Shown here: piece by piece, positions 1 through 8,973 of the stretch | How positions within the stretch are numbered: the first letter of the stretch is position 1 | Layout of the letters: each line of letters starts with the position of its first letter | Origin: Phenylobacterium haematophilum | GTDB taxonomy: Bacteria > Pseudomonadota > Alphaproteobacteria > Caulobacterales > Caulobacteraceae | Reading direction: 5' to 3' | Length of the DNA stretch: 64,000 nt | Assembly (NCBI RefSeq): GCF_014196295.1 | Contig: NZ_JACIDK010000001.1 | Coordinates: 140,785 to 204,784, forward strand | Position numbers and translations under genes: made by a program | Notes under the pieces: model-generated | The model's input: the letters and a program-made list of their open reading frames with translations, nothing else | Told to the model about the DNA's origin: nothing | Database searches by the model: none

Positions 1-698
1 CCGCCGAGGCCCACCGCCAGGAGCTCCAGGTCTGGACGCATGGCGCGGTGTTCCCGGCCACCCCGGCGGAGGTTCTGGCTGCGCGGCCCGACAGCGTGAG
101 CCACGTTTGCATGCTGGCCTACCAGGTCTCCGACCAGTTCCCGACCGGCTACCACCGGCGCGCGGCGGTCCAGGAAGAGAAGTTCGGCAAGGACGTGCAC
201 CCGCAGATCGCCCCGCTGCTGGCCACGATGCGCCGGGACGGCGTCGTCCTCGACGCCACTGTCCGTATCTACGAGGCGATGAAGGGCCGGCCCAGCAAGC
301 CCTACTGCTCCACCGAGCTCGCCGCCCAGCTGACCTCTCAGGCGCTGAAGGCCGGCGTGATCATCTCGGCCGGCACCGACGGCTTCTCCAACCCTGCCGC
401 GGCCTATCCGGCCCTCTACGAGGAACTGGAGCTGCTGGTCGACAGATCGGGCTTTTCGCCGATGCAGGCCATCGTCGCGGCGACCCGCAATGGCGCGCTG
501 GCCGTCAGCAAGACCCCGGACTTCGGAACCATCGAGGCGGGCAAGCTCGCCAACCTGGTGTTCACCGGCCAGGATCCGAGCCAGGACATCCGCGCCCTGC
601 GCACCATCACCCTGACCGTCAAGCGCGGGAAGGACTATCCCCGCGCCGACTTCGACCCGGCCGCGGACGTCGCCGCCCGCGCCATGGTCGACGACTAA
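1..698 (+). CDS. Amidohydrolase family protein, C-terminal part (truncated by window edge)
   Basis: The reading frame is open from the first bases (codons in phase from base 3) to TAA at 696-698, so only the C-terminal ~230 residues are present. The late motif SAGTDGF fits the metal-binding Asp of imidazolonepropionase-like amidohydrolases. The ending GTIEAGKLANLVF followed by a short beta segment is the usual C-terminal barrel return of this superfamily (metal-dependent C-N hydrolases with a composite domain). The substrate cannot be told. The stop overlaps the stop of the convergent phosphate transporter gene. The family is clear; the exact enzyme is unknown. Confidence 0.8.
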   Translation, partial: AEAHRQELQVWTHGAVFPATPAEVLAARPDSVSHVCMLAYQVSDQFPTGYHRRAAVQEEKFGKDVHPQIAPLLATMRRDGVVLDATVRIYEAMKGRPSKPYCSTELAAQLTSQALKAGVIISAGTDGFSNPAAAYPALYEELELLVDRSGFSPMQAIVAATRNGALAVSKTPDFGTIEAGKLANLVFTGQDPSQDIRALRTITLTVKRGKDYPRADFDPAADVAARAMVDD

Positions 699-1711
699 CC
701 CATGAAGCGTCCGGCCGCCCAGTAGGTCAGGGCGCCGATAATCGCCGCCGCGGGCAGGGTCACGACCCAGGCGGTGACGATCTCCTTGGCCACGCCCCAG
801 CGCACCGCCGAGACCCGCTTGGCCGCGCCGACGCCGACGATGGCGCCGGTGATGGTGTGGGTGGTCGAGACCGGCACGCCGAGGCTGGTGGCGGCGAACA
901 GGGTGATCGCCCCGCCGGTCTCGGCGCAGAAGCCCTGCATCGGGGTCAGGCGGGTGATCCGCGAGCCCATGGTGTGGACGATCCGCCAGCCGCCGAACAG
1001 CGTGCCCAGGCCCATCGCCGCCTGACAGGACAGCACCACCCACAGCGGCACGTGGAACTCGCCGTCGCTCGGGCCCATGCCGTGCGCGATCAGCAGGGCG
1101 GCGATGATGCCCATGGTCTTCTGGGCGTCGTTGCCGCCATGGCCCAGCGAATAGAGCGAGGCCGACACGAACTGCAGTTTTCGGAACACTCCATCCACCG
1201 CGAACGGCGTCAGCCGCACGAACAGCCACGAGACGATCAACACCAGGAACAGCGCGAGGATGAAGCCGGTCGCCGGCGACAGCACGATGGCGAACAGGGT
1301 CTTGGAGAGGCCGCCCCACATGACGGCGCCCATCCCGGCCTTGGCGACGCCCGCACCGACCAGCCCGCCGATCAGCGCATGCGAAGACGAGGAGGGGATC
1401 GCCGCCCACCAGGTGAGCAGGTTCCAGCCGATCGCCCCGATCAGCGCCGAGAAGATCAGCCCGTCGCTGATCAACTCGGGCATGACCAGCCCCGCGCCCA
1501 CGGTCTTGGCCACGTGCAGGCCGAAGAAGAGGAAGGCGATGAAGTTGAAGAACGCCGCCCAGGCGACGGCGATGAAGGGCGGTAGCACCCGCGTCGCCAC
1601 GATGGTGGCGATCGAGTTGGCCGCGTCGTGCAGCCCGTTCAGGAAGTCGAAGGCCAACGCCACGAAGATCAGGAAGATCAGCAGCGGGCCGTAGCCGGCG
1701 AGGAGTTCCAC
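695..1711 (-). CDS. Inorganic phosphate transporter, Pit (PHO4) family
   Basis: This 338-residue polytopic inner-membrane protein carries the two inverted PHO4 repeats typical of Pit symporters: LNGLHDAANSIATIVATRV near the N-terminus and LGHGGNDAQKTMGIIAAL in the middle. Members import phosphate, often as a metal-phosphate complex, with protons or sodium. It starts with GTG five bases after the stop of the DUF47 gene, and this pairing of Pit with a DUF47 (PhoU-like) partner is widespread. The length fits the shorter bacterial Pit proteins. Ion selectivity cannot be read from the sequence. Confidence 0.9.
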   Translation of the reverse strand: MELLAGYGPLLIFLIFVALAFDFLNGLHDAANSIATIVATRVLPPFIAVAWAAFFNFIAFLFFGLHVAKTVGAGLVMPELISDGLIFSALIGAIGWNLLTWWAAIPSSSSHALIGGLVGAGVAKAGMGAVMWGGLSKTLFAIVLSPATGFILALFLVLIVSWLFVRLTPFAVDGVFRKLQFVSASLYSLGHGGNDAQKTMGIIAALLIAHGMGPSDGEFHVPLWVVLSCQAAMGLGTLFGGWRIVHTMGSRITRLTPMQGFCAETGGAITLFAATSLGVPVSTTHTITGAIVGVGAAKRVSAVRWGVAKEIVTAWVVTLPAAAIIGALTYWAAGRFMG

Positions 1712-1716
1712 GTGGG

Positions 1717-2361
1717 CTAGACCTGCTCGATTACGATGCCGCTGATGCAGTTCGCCACGTCCTCGAAGCGGTCCATGACCTTTTCCAGGTGGCTGTAGAC
1801 GTCGACCCCGACGACGAACGCCATCGGGTCGTCGTGCCGATGGGCCAGGAACAGGGCCTTGCGGCCGGCGTCATAGATCGCGTCCGAGCGATCCTCGATG
1901 TGGGTGATCTGTTCGGTAAGCTGGCTGAGCCGCGTCACATTCTGGCGCATGTTGCTCAGGAGGCCGACGGCCTCGCGGGTCAGCACGGCGGCCTCGACGA
2001 TGATGTCGGCCATCTCCCGCATCGGATCTTCGAACTCGCGCAGTTCGAACAGGCTGACGACCTTCACCGTCTTGTGCATCTGGTCGATCGCGTCGTCGAG
2101 CGAGGTGATCAGGTCCTGGATGTCGCTGCGGTCGAAGGGGGTGATGAACGAGCGGCGCACGTTCAGCAGCACCTCGCGGGTGATCGCGTCGGCCGCATCC
2201 TCGTGCGCCACGACGCGGGCGCAGGCCTCGGCTACCCCGTCGCCGCCTTGCAGGACCTCGCGCAGAGCGGTCGCGCCCTCCACCAGCTTCTCGGCGTGGG
2301 CGCTGAAGAGGTCGAAGAATTTCAATTCCTTAGGCATCAAAGCCTGGAACCAGGTGAGCAT
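1717..2361 (-). CDS. DUF47 family PhoU-like Pit accessory protein
   Basis: A 214-residue, almost entirely helical protein with the DUF47 pattern: the N-terminal MPKELKFFDLF segment, a central SFITPFDRSDIQDLITSLDD block and a late HIEDRSDAIYD helix. Family members are cytoplasmic, resemble PhoU and are encoded next to Pit transporters, whose activity they are thought to modulate. Here it is the first gene of a two-gene unit, followed after five bases by the Pit gene. The ATG start has no competing upstream start. Function beyond this association is inferred from context. Confidence 0.88.
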   Translation of the reverse strand: MLTWFQALMPKELKFFDLFSAHAEKLVEGATALREVLQGGDGVAEACARVVAHEDAADAITREVLLNVRRSFITPFDRSDIQDLITSLDDAIDQMHKTVKVVSLFELREFEDPMREMADIIVEAAVLTREAVGLLSNMRQNVTRLSQLTEQITHIEDRSDAIYDAGRKALFLAHRHDDPMAFVVGVDVYSHLEKVMDRFEDVANCISGIVIEQV

Positions 2362-2418
2362 CGTTCCGTCCGTGTCCCTTATGTCGCGGCCGCGGCGGCG
2401 CGAAGATTCTGCGCGCTC

Positions 2419-4200
2419 TTAGCTGCTTCCTGGCTCCGACAGAAGACCTCCACCGCCCGCGAGCGATGCGCGCGCCGAGGCGGAGGGCCCCGTTTGACGG
2501 GTATAGACGGTCAAGCCGGCGCCATGGAAGGAGACCTTCCAACCGGGGCCGGGCGCCTGTGCGCCGAGTGAGACGATGGTGTCGATCTCGGTCAACCGCG
2601 CGGCGTCGGGGGCGGCCTGGACCGTGATCGGCCGGGCCCGGAGCCGCAGATAGGCCAGGCGCGCCTGGATCGGATCCTGCGCCAGCAGCGCGACGCCCCC
2701 TGGCCGCTGTTCGATGATCGCCGCGGCCGCGGTCAGGTCCTGGGCCAGCGCGCCGCGGGCGGCCGATGTGGCGCGCTCCCAACGGACGTCCAGGGCGGTC
2801 GACAGCGCCGCCAACGCCACAAAGGCCGTCAGCCAGACGCCCATCACCGGCCAGGTTCTGAACGCGGTGGCCGCGCCGGCCGCCACGACGATGGCGCCCG
2901 CCAGGATGGCGGTGATCGGGCTTTCCAGCGAAAAGGCGCTCAGCGCCGCGGCGTCCCAGGCGCGCGGGACCACGCCGCCGAGCAGGCAGGCGGTCAGCAC
3001 CGACAGGCCGACGACTGGGACCGCCCCCATGGCCAGCCGCCACCAGCGACCGCCGGCGCGGTCGAACTCCCCGATGAACGGGGCCGCCGCGATCCACAGC
3101 AGTGGGACCAGCGCCTCGAACTGGCGTCCCCAGATGCGGGTCGGATTGGCCGCCTCGCCAGTGCCTAGCAGGGCGGTCAGCACGAGCGTCAGGGCCGCGG
3201 TGAACAGCACCAGCAGGAAGCTCGCCTCGTGCGGGGTTAGGAAGAAGCGGCCGCGACCGCGGTGCCAGCGCCAGCGCATCTCCACGCGCAGCAGGCCCGT
3301 CAGGGCCGGAATGCCGGCCAGCATCACGCAACTCGCAGCCATCGCCACGAGCCCGCGCGCGCCGGCGATCCAGCCGTCCTGACTGATCGCGCCCTCCAGG
3401 AGGCCGTCGTAGCGATGCTCGAGATAGAAGGTCAGCGGCTCGCTGGACGCCTGGTTCGCGGCCAGTTGCAGCAGGTTCACGCTTGCCAGGAAGGCCGCCG
3501 CCAGCACCGCGATCCGCCCGACGAAGATGCGCAGATCCCGCCTTCCCAGCAGCAGGTCGACCACCGCCAGCAACAGCAGAGCGATCCCGAGCGCCGGCCC
3601 CTGCGGCTTGAGCAGGGTGAGGGCGCCGACTAGGACGCCGGCCAGCGCCGCATGGGCGATTGGCCGCGGGCCATAGAGCCGCGCCGTGGCCAGCACGGCG
3701 GCGCCCAGCAGCAGGACGTACCAGCCCTCGGGCAGGGCGGCGGCCGCGAAGCGGTAGTAGGGATAGGCGAGGGCGAGCAGCGCCGCGGCGATCCAGCCTG
3801 GCCGGTCCATGCTCGTGCGCACGCTGGCCAGCGCCAAAGCCAGCCCGCCGAAATAGGCCGCCGCGCCGAGGATCCGCAGCCATGGCAACAGGTTCTGCGT
3901 CGCGTAGGTCAGGGCCCGGATCAGCAGGCCGAACAAGGTGTCGCCCGTGCTCTGGGCCTGCGGCAGCAGATCGGGCCGAGCGGCCAGGGTCTTGCCGAAC
4001 AGCGCATGGACCAGATGGGTGCTCTCGGCGCCGGTATAGAGCGGGGCTTCCAGGAACACCCGGTCGAGATAGACCAGCGCCACGGCGATCGCGGCCGCCG
4101 TCAGCACGCCGTAGCCTAAGCGCGCGCTCGGCCATGCCGGCCGACCTGCATCCCCCCGAGTCATGGCTTCACTGTGGCCGCTTCCTGGGCGGGTGACCAT
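2419..4200 (-). CDS. Polytopic membrane protein of unknown function
   Basis: A ~590-residue protein with roughly ten to twelve hydrophobic segments spread over residues 25-470, then a soluble C-terminal domain of about 120 residues. The overall shape (many helices, periplasmic loops, soluble tail) resembles GT-C fold glycosyltransferases or uncharacterised PMT-like proteins, but I see no clear Asp-Glu/Asp catalytic pair in the first loop, so I do not assign a reaction. The start could also be the internal ATG at 4164, 13 codons in, which gives a more usual leader. It is transcribed divergently from the exported amidohydrolase gene at 4265. Confidence 0.7.
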   Translation of the reverse strand: MVTRPGSGHSEAMTRGDAGRPAWPSARLGYGVLTAAAIAVALVYLDRVFLEAPLYTGAESTHLVHALFGKTLAARPDLLPQAQSTGDTLFGLLIRALTYATQNLLPWLRILGAAAYFGGLALALASVRTSMDRPGWIAAALLALAYPYYRFAAAALPEGWYVLLLGAAVLATARLYGPRPIAHAALAGVLVGALTLLKPQGPALGIALLLLAVVDLLLGRRDLRIFVGRIAVLAAAFLASVNLLQLAANQASSEPLTFYLEHRYDGLLEGAISQDGWIAGARGLVAMAASCVMLAGIPALTGLLRVEMRWRWHRGRGRFFLTPHEASFLLVLFTAALTLVLTALLGTGEAANPTRIWGRQFEALVPLLWIAAAPFIGEFDRAGGRWWRLAMGAVPVVGLSVLTACLLGGVVPRAWDAAALSAFSLESPITAILAGAIVVAAGAATAFRTWPVMGVWLTAFVALAALSTALDVRWERATSAARGALAQDLTAAAAIIEQRPGGVALLAQDPIQARLAYLRLRARPITVQAAPDAARLTEIDTIVSLGAQAPGPGWKVSFHGAGLTVYTRQTGPSASARASLAGGGGLLSEPGSS

Positions 4201-4264
4201 AGTGGGCGTTTGCGCCCGGCCGCGGATCGTCGATCAATGGGCGCGGCGATTCACGGGGGGAAAC

Positions 4265-5911
4265 ATGCGCACTGCTCTGCAAGCTCTGATCGTGGCGGCC
4301 GGTCTGGCGCTGGCGGCTCCAGTCGCAGCGGAGGATCTGCTGCTGCACGGCGGGCCGATCTACACCGGCGATGCCGTGGTCCAGGCCCTGGCGGTCAAGG
4401 ACGGCAAAGTCGCCTATGTAGGCGGGATCGAGGCCGCCCGCGCCGCCGCGCCCGGCGCCCGCGACATCGACCTCAAGGGGGCGGCCGCCTATCCCGGCTT
4501 CGTCGACTCCCACGCCCACTTGGCGGGCATCGGCTTTCGCGAAATGACCCTCAACCTCGAGGGGACGGAATCTATCGAGGCCCTGGTCGCCCGGCTGAAC
4601 GCCTGGGCCGCGGACAATCCCGGCTCCGACGTGATCTCCGGCGCCGGCTGGATCGAAACCCATTGGCCGGAGAAGCGCTTCCCGAGCCGCGCCGATCTCG
4701 ATCGCGCCGCGCCGGACCGCCCGGTGGTGCTGACCCGCGCCGACGGCCATGCCCTGGTCGCCAACACCGCCATGCTGAAGCTGGCCGGGATCACCGCCCA
4801 GACCGCCGCGCCGGCCGGCGGGCAGATCCTGAAGGACGCCAAGGGCGAGCCCGACGGCATGCTGATCGACAACGCTATGGCCCTGGTCCGCGCCAAGGTG
4901 CCGCCGCCCAGCGCTGCGGCCCAGGCCGAGGCGGTGCGCCGCGGCGCGCGGGTCTACGCCTCGCGCGGCTGGACCGGCCTGCACGACATGAGCGTCGGCG
5001 CCGACGAGGTGGCGATCCAGCAGGACCTGGCGGCCCGCGGCGAGCTGCCGGTCCGCATCGACAACTACATGTCCCAGGCCGCAGCGCAGAAGGTGCTGGC
5101 CGAGGGACCGTCGCAGGACCCGACCGGCCTGGTGCGCGTGCGCGGGGTGAAGCTGTTCATGGACGGCGCGCTCGGATCGCGCGGGGCGGCGTTGCTTGCG
5201 CCCTACTCGGACGCCGAGGGAACGGGCCTGATCGTCACGCCCCGCGAAACCGTCGACGCCATCCTCGCCAAGGCGCGCAAGTCCGGAGCCCAGATGGCGG
5301 TTCACGCTATCGGCGACCGCGGCAACCGGGTGATCCTCGACGCCTACCAGCAGGCCTTCGCCGACGACCCGGCCGCGCTCAAGGCCGCCCGCTGGCGCGT
5401 CGAGCACGCCCAGATCGTGGCGCCGGAGGACCTGCCGCGCTTCGCGCAGATGGGCGTCGTCGCCTCAATGCAACCCTCGCACGCGATCGGCGACCTCTAC
5501 TTCGCTCCCGCACGTCTCGGCCCGGAGCGCCTAAAGGGCGCCTATGCTTGGGAGAGCCTGCTGAAGTCCGGCGCGGTCGTCGCCGGCGGCTCGGACGCCC
5601 CGGTCGAGAAAGGCGATCCGCTGGTCGAGTTCTACGCCGCCGCCTACCGTCATGACCTGAAGGGGTTCGCCGGTCCCGACTGGCATCTGGACGAGGCCGT
5701 CACCCGTGCCCAGGCGCTGGAGATGCTGACCCGCGGCTCGGCCTATGCCGGCTTCCGTGAGACCGAGCTGGGCCGGCTCGCCGTCGGCCGCGACGCCGAC
5801 ATCTCGGTGTTTTCCGTCGACCTGATGAGCGCGCCGTTCGCCGACATCGCCAAGGCCCATGCGGTCATGACGATCGTCGGCGGCAAGGTCGTCTATCAGG
5901 CCGCGCCGTGA
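4265..5911 (+). CDS. Exported YtcJ-like metal-dependent amidohydrolase
   Basis: A 548-residue protein. The first ~23 residues (MRTALQALIVAAGLALAAPV...) form a signal peptide with an A-x-A cleavage site, so the enzyme acts in the periplasm. Motifs in order are SHAHLAG (HxH metal ligands), VKLFMDGALGSRGA (carbamylated-Lys region), AVHAIGDRGN (metal His), RVEHAQIV (His) and GGSDAPVE (catalytic Asp). This is the YtcJ/NfdA type of the amidohydrolase superfamily, which cleaves amides or formamides; the substrate is unknown. The ATG at 4265 is preceded by a G-rich Shine-Dalgarno stretch; an upstream in-frame start at 4163 lacks a signal peptide context. Confidence 0.88.
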   Translation: MRTALQALIVAAGLALAAPVAAEDLLLHGGPIYTGDAVVQALAVKDGKVAYVGGIEAARAAAPGARDIDLKGAAAYPGFVDSHAHLAGIGFREMTLNLEGTESIEALVARLNAWAADNPGSDVISGAGWIETHWPEKRFPSRADLDRAAPDRPVVLTRADGHALVANTAMLKLAGITAQTAAPAGGQILKDAKGEPDGMLIDNAMALVRAKVPPPSAAAQAEAVRRGARVYASRGWTGLHDMSVGADEVAIQQDLAARGELPVRIDNYMSQAAAQKVLAEGPSQDPTGLVRVRGVKLFMDGALGSRGAALLAPYSDAEGTGLIVTPRETVDAILAKARKSGAQMAVHAIGDRGNRVILDAYQQAFADDPAALKAARWRVEHAQIVAPEDLPRFAQMGVVASMQPSHAIGDLYFAPARLGPERLKGAYAWESLLKSGAVVAGGSDAPVEKGDPLVEFYAAAYRHDLKGFAGPDWHLDEAVTRAQALEMLTRGSAYAGFRETELGRLAVGRDADISVFSVDLMSAPFADIAKAHAVMTIVGGKVVYQAAP

Positions 5912-6010
5912 CCACGGCATAGGCTGCGCCGCAAACCCCTATGGGGTGTTCTACGGATGGCGCGCGGGCAGCCGCCTGGCTGAGCATTGTCTCTCAGCCA
6001 GGAGCCCCCC

Positions 6011-6976
6011 ATGCCCGACAGCAACCCGATCCTCGTCACGCCCGACAACTTCGTGCGCGCCGAGAGCGATCTCTATTTCGCGAACATCGTGAAGGCGGAG
6101 AACGCCTTCGCCCGCTTTTCTCACAACCGCGAGCCGGCCTCGGTCGAGCACCAGAACGTCATCCGTCTGAACCGCGACACGCTCTATTCCGCGGCGGTCT
6201 TCGACCTCGACGCCGGCCCGGTGACGATCACGCTGCCGGACGCCGGGCGACGGTTCATGTCGATGCAGGTGATCAACGAGGATCAGTATACGCCCTCGGT
6301 CACCTATGGCGCCGGCGCCCGGACCCTGACGCGTAACGCAGTCGGCACGCGCTACGTCATAGTGGCGATCCGTACTCTGGCCGATCCTGACGATCCGGCC
6401 GATCTGGCCGAGGTTGCAGCCCTGCAGGACGCGATCACGGTCGACCAGCCCGGCGGTCCAGGCCGCTTCGAGATTCCGCATTGGGACAAGGAGAGCCAGG
6501 ACAAGGTGCGCGGGGCGCTGCTGACGCTCGCCTCGACCCTGCGCGACACGAAGGGGATGTTTGGCCCGAAGGAGACGGTCGATCCGGTACGCCGGTTGAT
6601 CGGCGCGGCCTCGGCCTGGGGCGGCAATCCGGAGAGCGAGGCGCTCTATCTCAATGTCACGCCCGAGAAGAACGACGGAGAGACGATCTACCGGCTGAAG
6701 GTCGGCGAGGTGCCGGTCGACGGCTTCTGGTCGATCAGCCTCTACAACGCCGAGGGCTACTTCGCGCCGAACCCCCAGAACGCCTATTCGGTCAACAATC
6801 TGACCGCCGAGCGCGATGCGGACGGCGGGGTGACCATCCAATTCGGCGGCTGCGACGGCTCTGTCCCGAATTGCCTGCCGATCATGCCGGGCTGGAACTA
6901 TCTCGTGCGGCTCTACCGGCCGCGGCCCGAGGTGCTCAGCGGCGCCTGGACCTTCCCGTCGCCGCAGGTCGTCTAG
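6011..6976 (+). CDS. DUF1254 / DUF1214 domain protein
   Basis: A 321-residue protein. The N-terminal half has the DUF1254 pattern (FVRAESDLYFANIVK, then NRDTLYSAAVFDLDAGPVTI and the conserved beta-rich stretch around MSMQVINEDQY). The C-terminal half has the DUF1214 signature (VDGFWSISLYNAEGYFAPN and the closing YRPRPEVLSG). Unlike many relatives it has no signal peptide. The start is the ATG at 6011 with CAGGAG upstream, not the earlier in-frame start at 5987. Its stop overlaps the stop of the convergent TetR gene. The biochemical function of the family is not established. Confidence 0.82.
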   Translation: MPDSNPILVTPDNFVRAESDLYFANIVKAENAFARFSHNREPASVEHQNVIRLNRDTLYSAAVFDLDAGPVTITLPDAGRRFMSMQVINEDQYTPSVTYGAGARTLTRNAVGTRYVIVAIRTLADPDDPADLAEVAALQDAITVDQPGGPGRFEIPHWDKESQDKVRGALLTLASTLRDTKGMFGPKETVDPVRRLIGAASAWGGNPESEALYLNVTPEKNDGETIYRLKVGEVPVDGFWSISLYNAEGYFAPNPQNAYSVNNLTAERDADGGVTIQFGGCDGSVPNCLPIMPGWNYLVRLYRPRPEVLSGAWTFPSPQVV

Positions 6977-7554
6977 CGGGTATAGGCGTCGATCAGGCGG
7001 GCCGCGGCGCGCGGCGCCTCGGCCGTCGGCCGGTCGTCGTCGAATAGCTGGCTGCTCAGATAGGCGCCCTCGAACAGCAGCATCAGGGCGTCGGCCAGGC
7101 CTTGCGGATCGTCGGCCCCCATCTCGGCGGCCATGCCGCGCAGCCGTGCGCGGACCTGGGTCTTGAAGTCCTGTGCGGTCAGGCGGGCAGGGTGGCCGGC
7201 CTCGGGATACTCCACCGCCGCATTGCTCAGCGGGCAGCCGCGGTACTCGGGCTGTCGGGCTCGCTCGGCCAGACCTTCGAGAAACGCCAGCACCTGGGCG
7301 CGCGGGTCGCCAGGATGCGCCTCGACCGCCGTCTCGAAGCGGCCCCAGAAGGTGTCGGCCCCCTCGCGCAGAACGGCGGCGGCCAGCTCGTCCTTGGACT
7401 TGTAGGCGCGATAGAGGCTGGGCTTGGTGGCGCCGGCCTTGGCGACGATCTCGTCGACGCCGACCGCGCGGATGCCTTCGCGATAGAACAGCTCGCGGGC
7501 GGTCTCGCGGATCTTGTCGGCGGCGCGCAGGGCGGGTTTGTTCGGCTCGGACAT
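6973..7554 (-). CDS. TetR/AcrR family transcriptional regulator
   Basis: A 193-residue repressor-type protein. Residues ~12-58 form the TetR helix-turn-helix (IRETARELFYREGIRAVGV...IVAKAGATKPSLYRAYKSKDEL). The remaining all-helical part is the ligand and dimerisation domain. The stretch around YRGCPLSNAAVEYPE fits a TetR C-terminal subfamily that often controls efflux or detoxification genes. It is transcribed divergently from the MFS gene at 7621, and an inverted repeat lies in the 66-bp intergenic region, so it probably represses itself and that transporter. The ligand is unknown. Confidence 0.88.
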   Translation of the reverse strand: MSEPNKPALRAADKIRETARELFYREGIRAVGVDEIVAKAGATKPSLYRAYKSKDELAAAVLREGADTFWGRFETAVEAHPGDPRAQVLAFLEGLAERARQPEYRGCPLSNAAVEYPEAGHPARLTAQDFKTQVRARLRGMAAEMGADDPQGLADALMLLFEGAYLSSQLFDDDRPTAEAPRAAARLIDAYTR

Positions 7555-7572
7555 GGAAGTTCGCTTGACGAT

Positions 7573-7620
7573 GTAACTGACCGGTACGTATATCCACCAT
7601 GAAACTTACAGGTCAGTAAC
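7573..7620. promoter_or_regulatory. Divergent TetR/MFS promoter region with inverted repeat (putative operator)
   Basis: GTAACTGACC at 7573-7582 and GGTCAGTAAC at 7611-7620 are inverted copies (9 of 10 positions), separated by 28 bp. The left arm runs into CCGGTACGTATA, which looks like part of a promoter. The region lies between the tetR start (7554) and the MFS start (7621), the usual place for TetR operators. The right arm touches the MFS ATG, so repressor bound there could block translation initiation or a very short leader. Sequence evidence only. Confidence 0.55.
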
Positions 7621-8895
7621 ATGACGATAGCGCGCGCCCGACCCTTTGGCCAGAACTATGCCTTCGTGGCGGTCGCGGCGGTGTTCATCGCCCTTATGGC
7701 GGCGGCTGGTCTGCGCTCGGCGCCCGGCGTGCTGATGTTGCCGCTGGAGCGGGCGTTTCAGTGGGATCGCGGCACGATCTCCATGGCCGCCGCCGTCGGC
7801 ATCTTCCTCTATGGCCTGACCGGACCGTTCGCCGCTGCGCTGATGCAGTCGTTCGGCGTGCGCCGCACGGTGACCCTGGCCCTGGCGGTGATGGCCGCCT
7901 CGACCGCCGCATCGTCGCTGATGACTCAGCCCTGGCACTATGTCGCCACCTGGGGCGTGATCTCCGGCGTCGGCTCCGGCGCGGTGGCGATGGTGCTCGG
8001 CGCAACTGTCGTGAACCGCTGGTTTGTCGCGCGGCGCGGCCTGATGATGGGCCTGCTCAGCGCCTCGGCCGCCACCGGCTCGCTGATCTTCCTGCCGGGC
8101 ATGGCGGCCCTGGCCGAGGCCGGCGGCTGGCGGCCGGTGGTGTTGGCCATCGCCGCGGTCATGGCCGTGCTGGCGCCGGTGGTGTGGTTCCTGCTGCCCG
8201 AGGCCCCGGCTGCGATCGGCCAGAGGCCCTACGGCGCCCCGGACAGCTACGTCGCCCCGCAGCCGGCTCCGGCCGGCGGCGCCCTGCGCGGCGCGTTCGG
8301 GGCGCTGTTCCGCGCCGCCCGCACCCGGACCTTCTGGCTGCTGTTCGGCGGCTTCTTCGTCTGCGGCCTGACAACGAACGGCCTGATCGGCGTCCACATG
8401 ATCGCCATGTGCTCGGATCAGGGCCTGCCCGAGACCCGCGCCGCGACCCTGCTGGCGGTGATGGGGATCTTCGACCTGATCGGCACCACGCTTTCAGGCT
8501 GGCTCACCGACCGCTACGACCCGCGCAAGCTGCTGTTCGTCTATTACGGCCTGCGCGGCCTCTCCCTGATGGTGCTGCCGTTCACCGACTTCTCGATCGT
8601 CGCTCTGGGTATCTTCGCCGTGTTCTACGGCCTCGACTGGATCGCCACCGTGCCGCCGACCGTCCGGCTCGCCACCGAGGCGTTCGGCGAGCATGACGGC
8701 CCGATCGTGTTCGGCTGGATCGCCGCCGGCCACCAGGCTGGCGCCGCGACGGCCGCCGTCACCGCTGGCGTGATCCGCGCCGCCCAGGGCCGCTACCTGG
8801 AAGCCTTCGTCCTGGCCGGCGTTGCGGCGCTGGTCGCCGCGGCGGCTTCGCTGATGATCCGTCGCCAGGGCGCGGCCGCGCCGGTTCTCGCCTAG
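7621..8895 (+). CDS. MFS transporter
   Basis: A 424-residue major facilitator with about twelve membrane helices in two six-helix halves and a cytoplasmic loop near residues 195-230. The N-terminal half resembles the oxalate/formate-antiporter or monocarboxylate-type MFS branch (RSAPGVLMLPLERAF...WDRGTIS, then GVGSGAVAMVLGATVVNRWF). The loop motif TDRYDPRKLL after helix 8 matches the MFS D-R-x-x-R signature. It sits divergent from a TetR regulator, which suggests induced uptake or efflux of a small molecule. The substrate cannot be predicted. No strong Shine-Dalgarno precedes the ATG. Confidence 0.88.
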   Translation: MTIARARPFGQNYAFVAVAAVFIALMAAAGLRSAPGVLMLPLERAFQWDRGTISMAAAVGIFLYGLTGPFAAALMQSFGVRRTVTLALAVMAASTAASSLMTQPWHYVATWGVISGVGSGAVAMVLGATVVNRWFVARRGLMMGLLSASAATGSLIFLPGMAALAEAGGWRPVVLAIAAVMAVLAPVVWFLLPEAPAAIGQRPYGAPDSYVAPQPAPAGGALRGAFGALFRAARTRTFWLLFGGFFVCGLTTNGLIGVHMIAMCSDQGLPETRAATLLAVMGIFDLIGTTLSGWLTDRYDPRKLLFVYYGLRGLSLMVLPFTDFSIVALGIFAVFYGLDWIATVPPTVRLATEAFGEHDGPIVFGWIAAGHQAGAATAAVTAGVIRAAQGRYLEAFVLAGVAALVAAAASLMIRRQGAAAPVLA

Positions 8896-8969
8896 CGCGC
8901 CTCAGGCAAGGCCAGCAGCTGCTCGGCGGTCAGGCCCAGCGGGCTGGGCGCGGTCTGCGTGCAGGTCAT
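8892..8969 (-). CDS. Putative 25-residue peptide downstream of the cyclophilin gene
   Basis: A short open frame begins with ATG four bases after the cyclophilin stop and ends with TAG on a CTAG shared with the MFS stop. The peptide contains LGLTAEQLLALPEAR and two near-terminal polar residues, with no membrane segment. Support comes only from its position: translational coupling distance, and the same four-base convergent stop overlap seen at several real gene pairs here. It could equally be chance or the tail of a lost gene. Confidence 0.25.
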   Translation of the reverse strand: MTCTQTAPSPLGLTAEQLLALPEAR

Positions 8970-8973
8970 TCGC

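Noticed and set aside
107..1585. Long plus-strand open frame across the Pit and amidohydrolase genes
   Set aside because: Its translation is Arg/Gly/Pro-rich low-complexity sequence typical of a shadow frame in GC-rich DNA; the overlapping Pit and amidohydrolase frames have clear family motifs.
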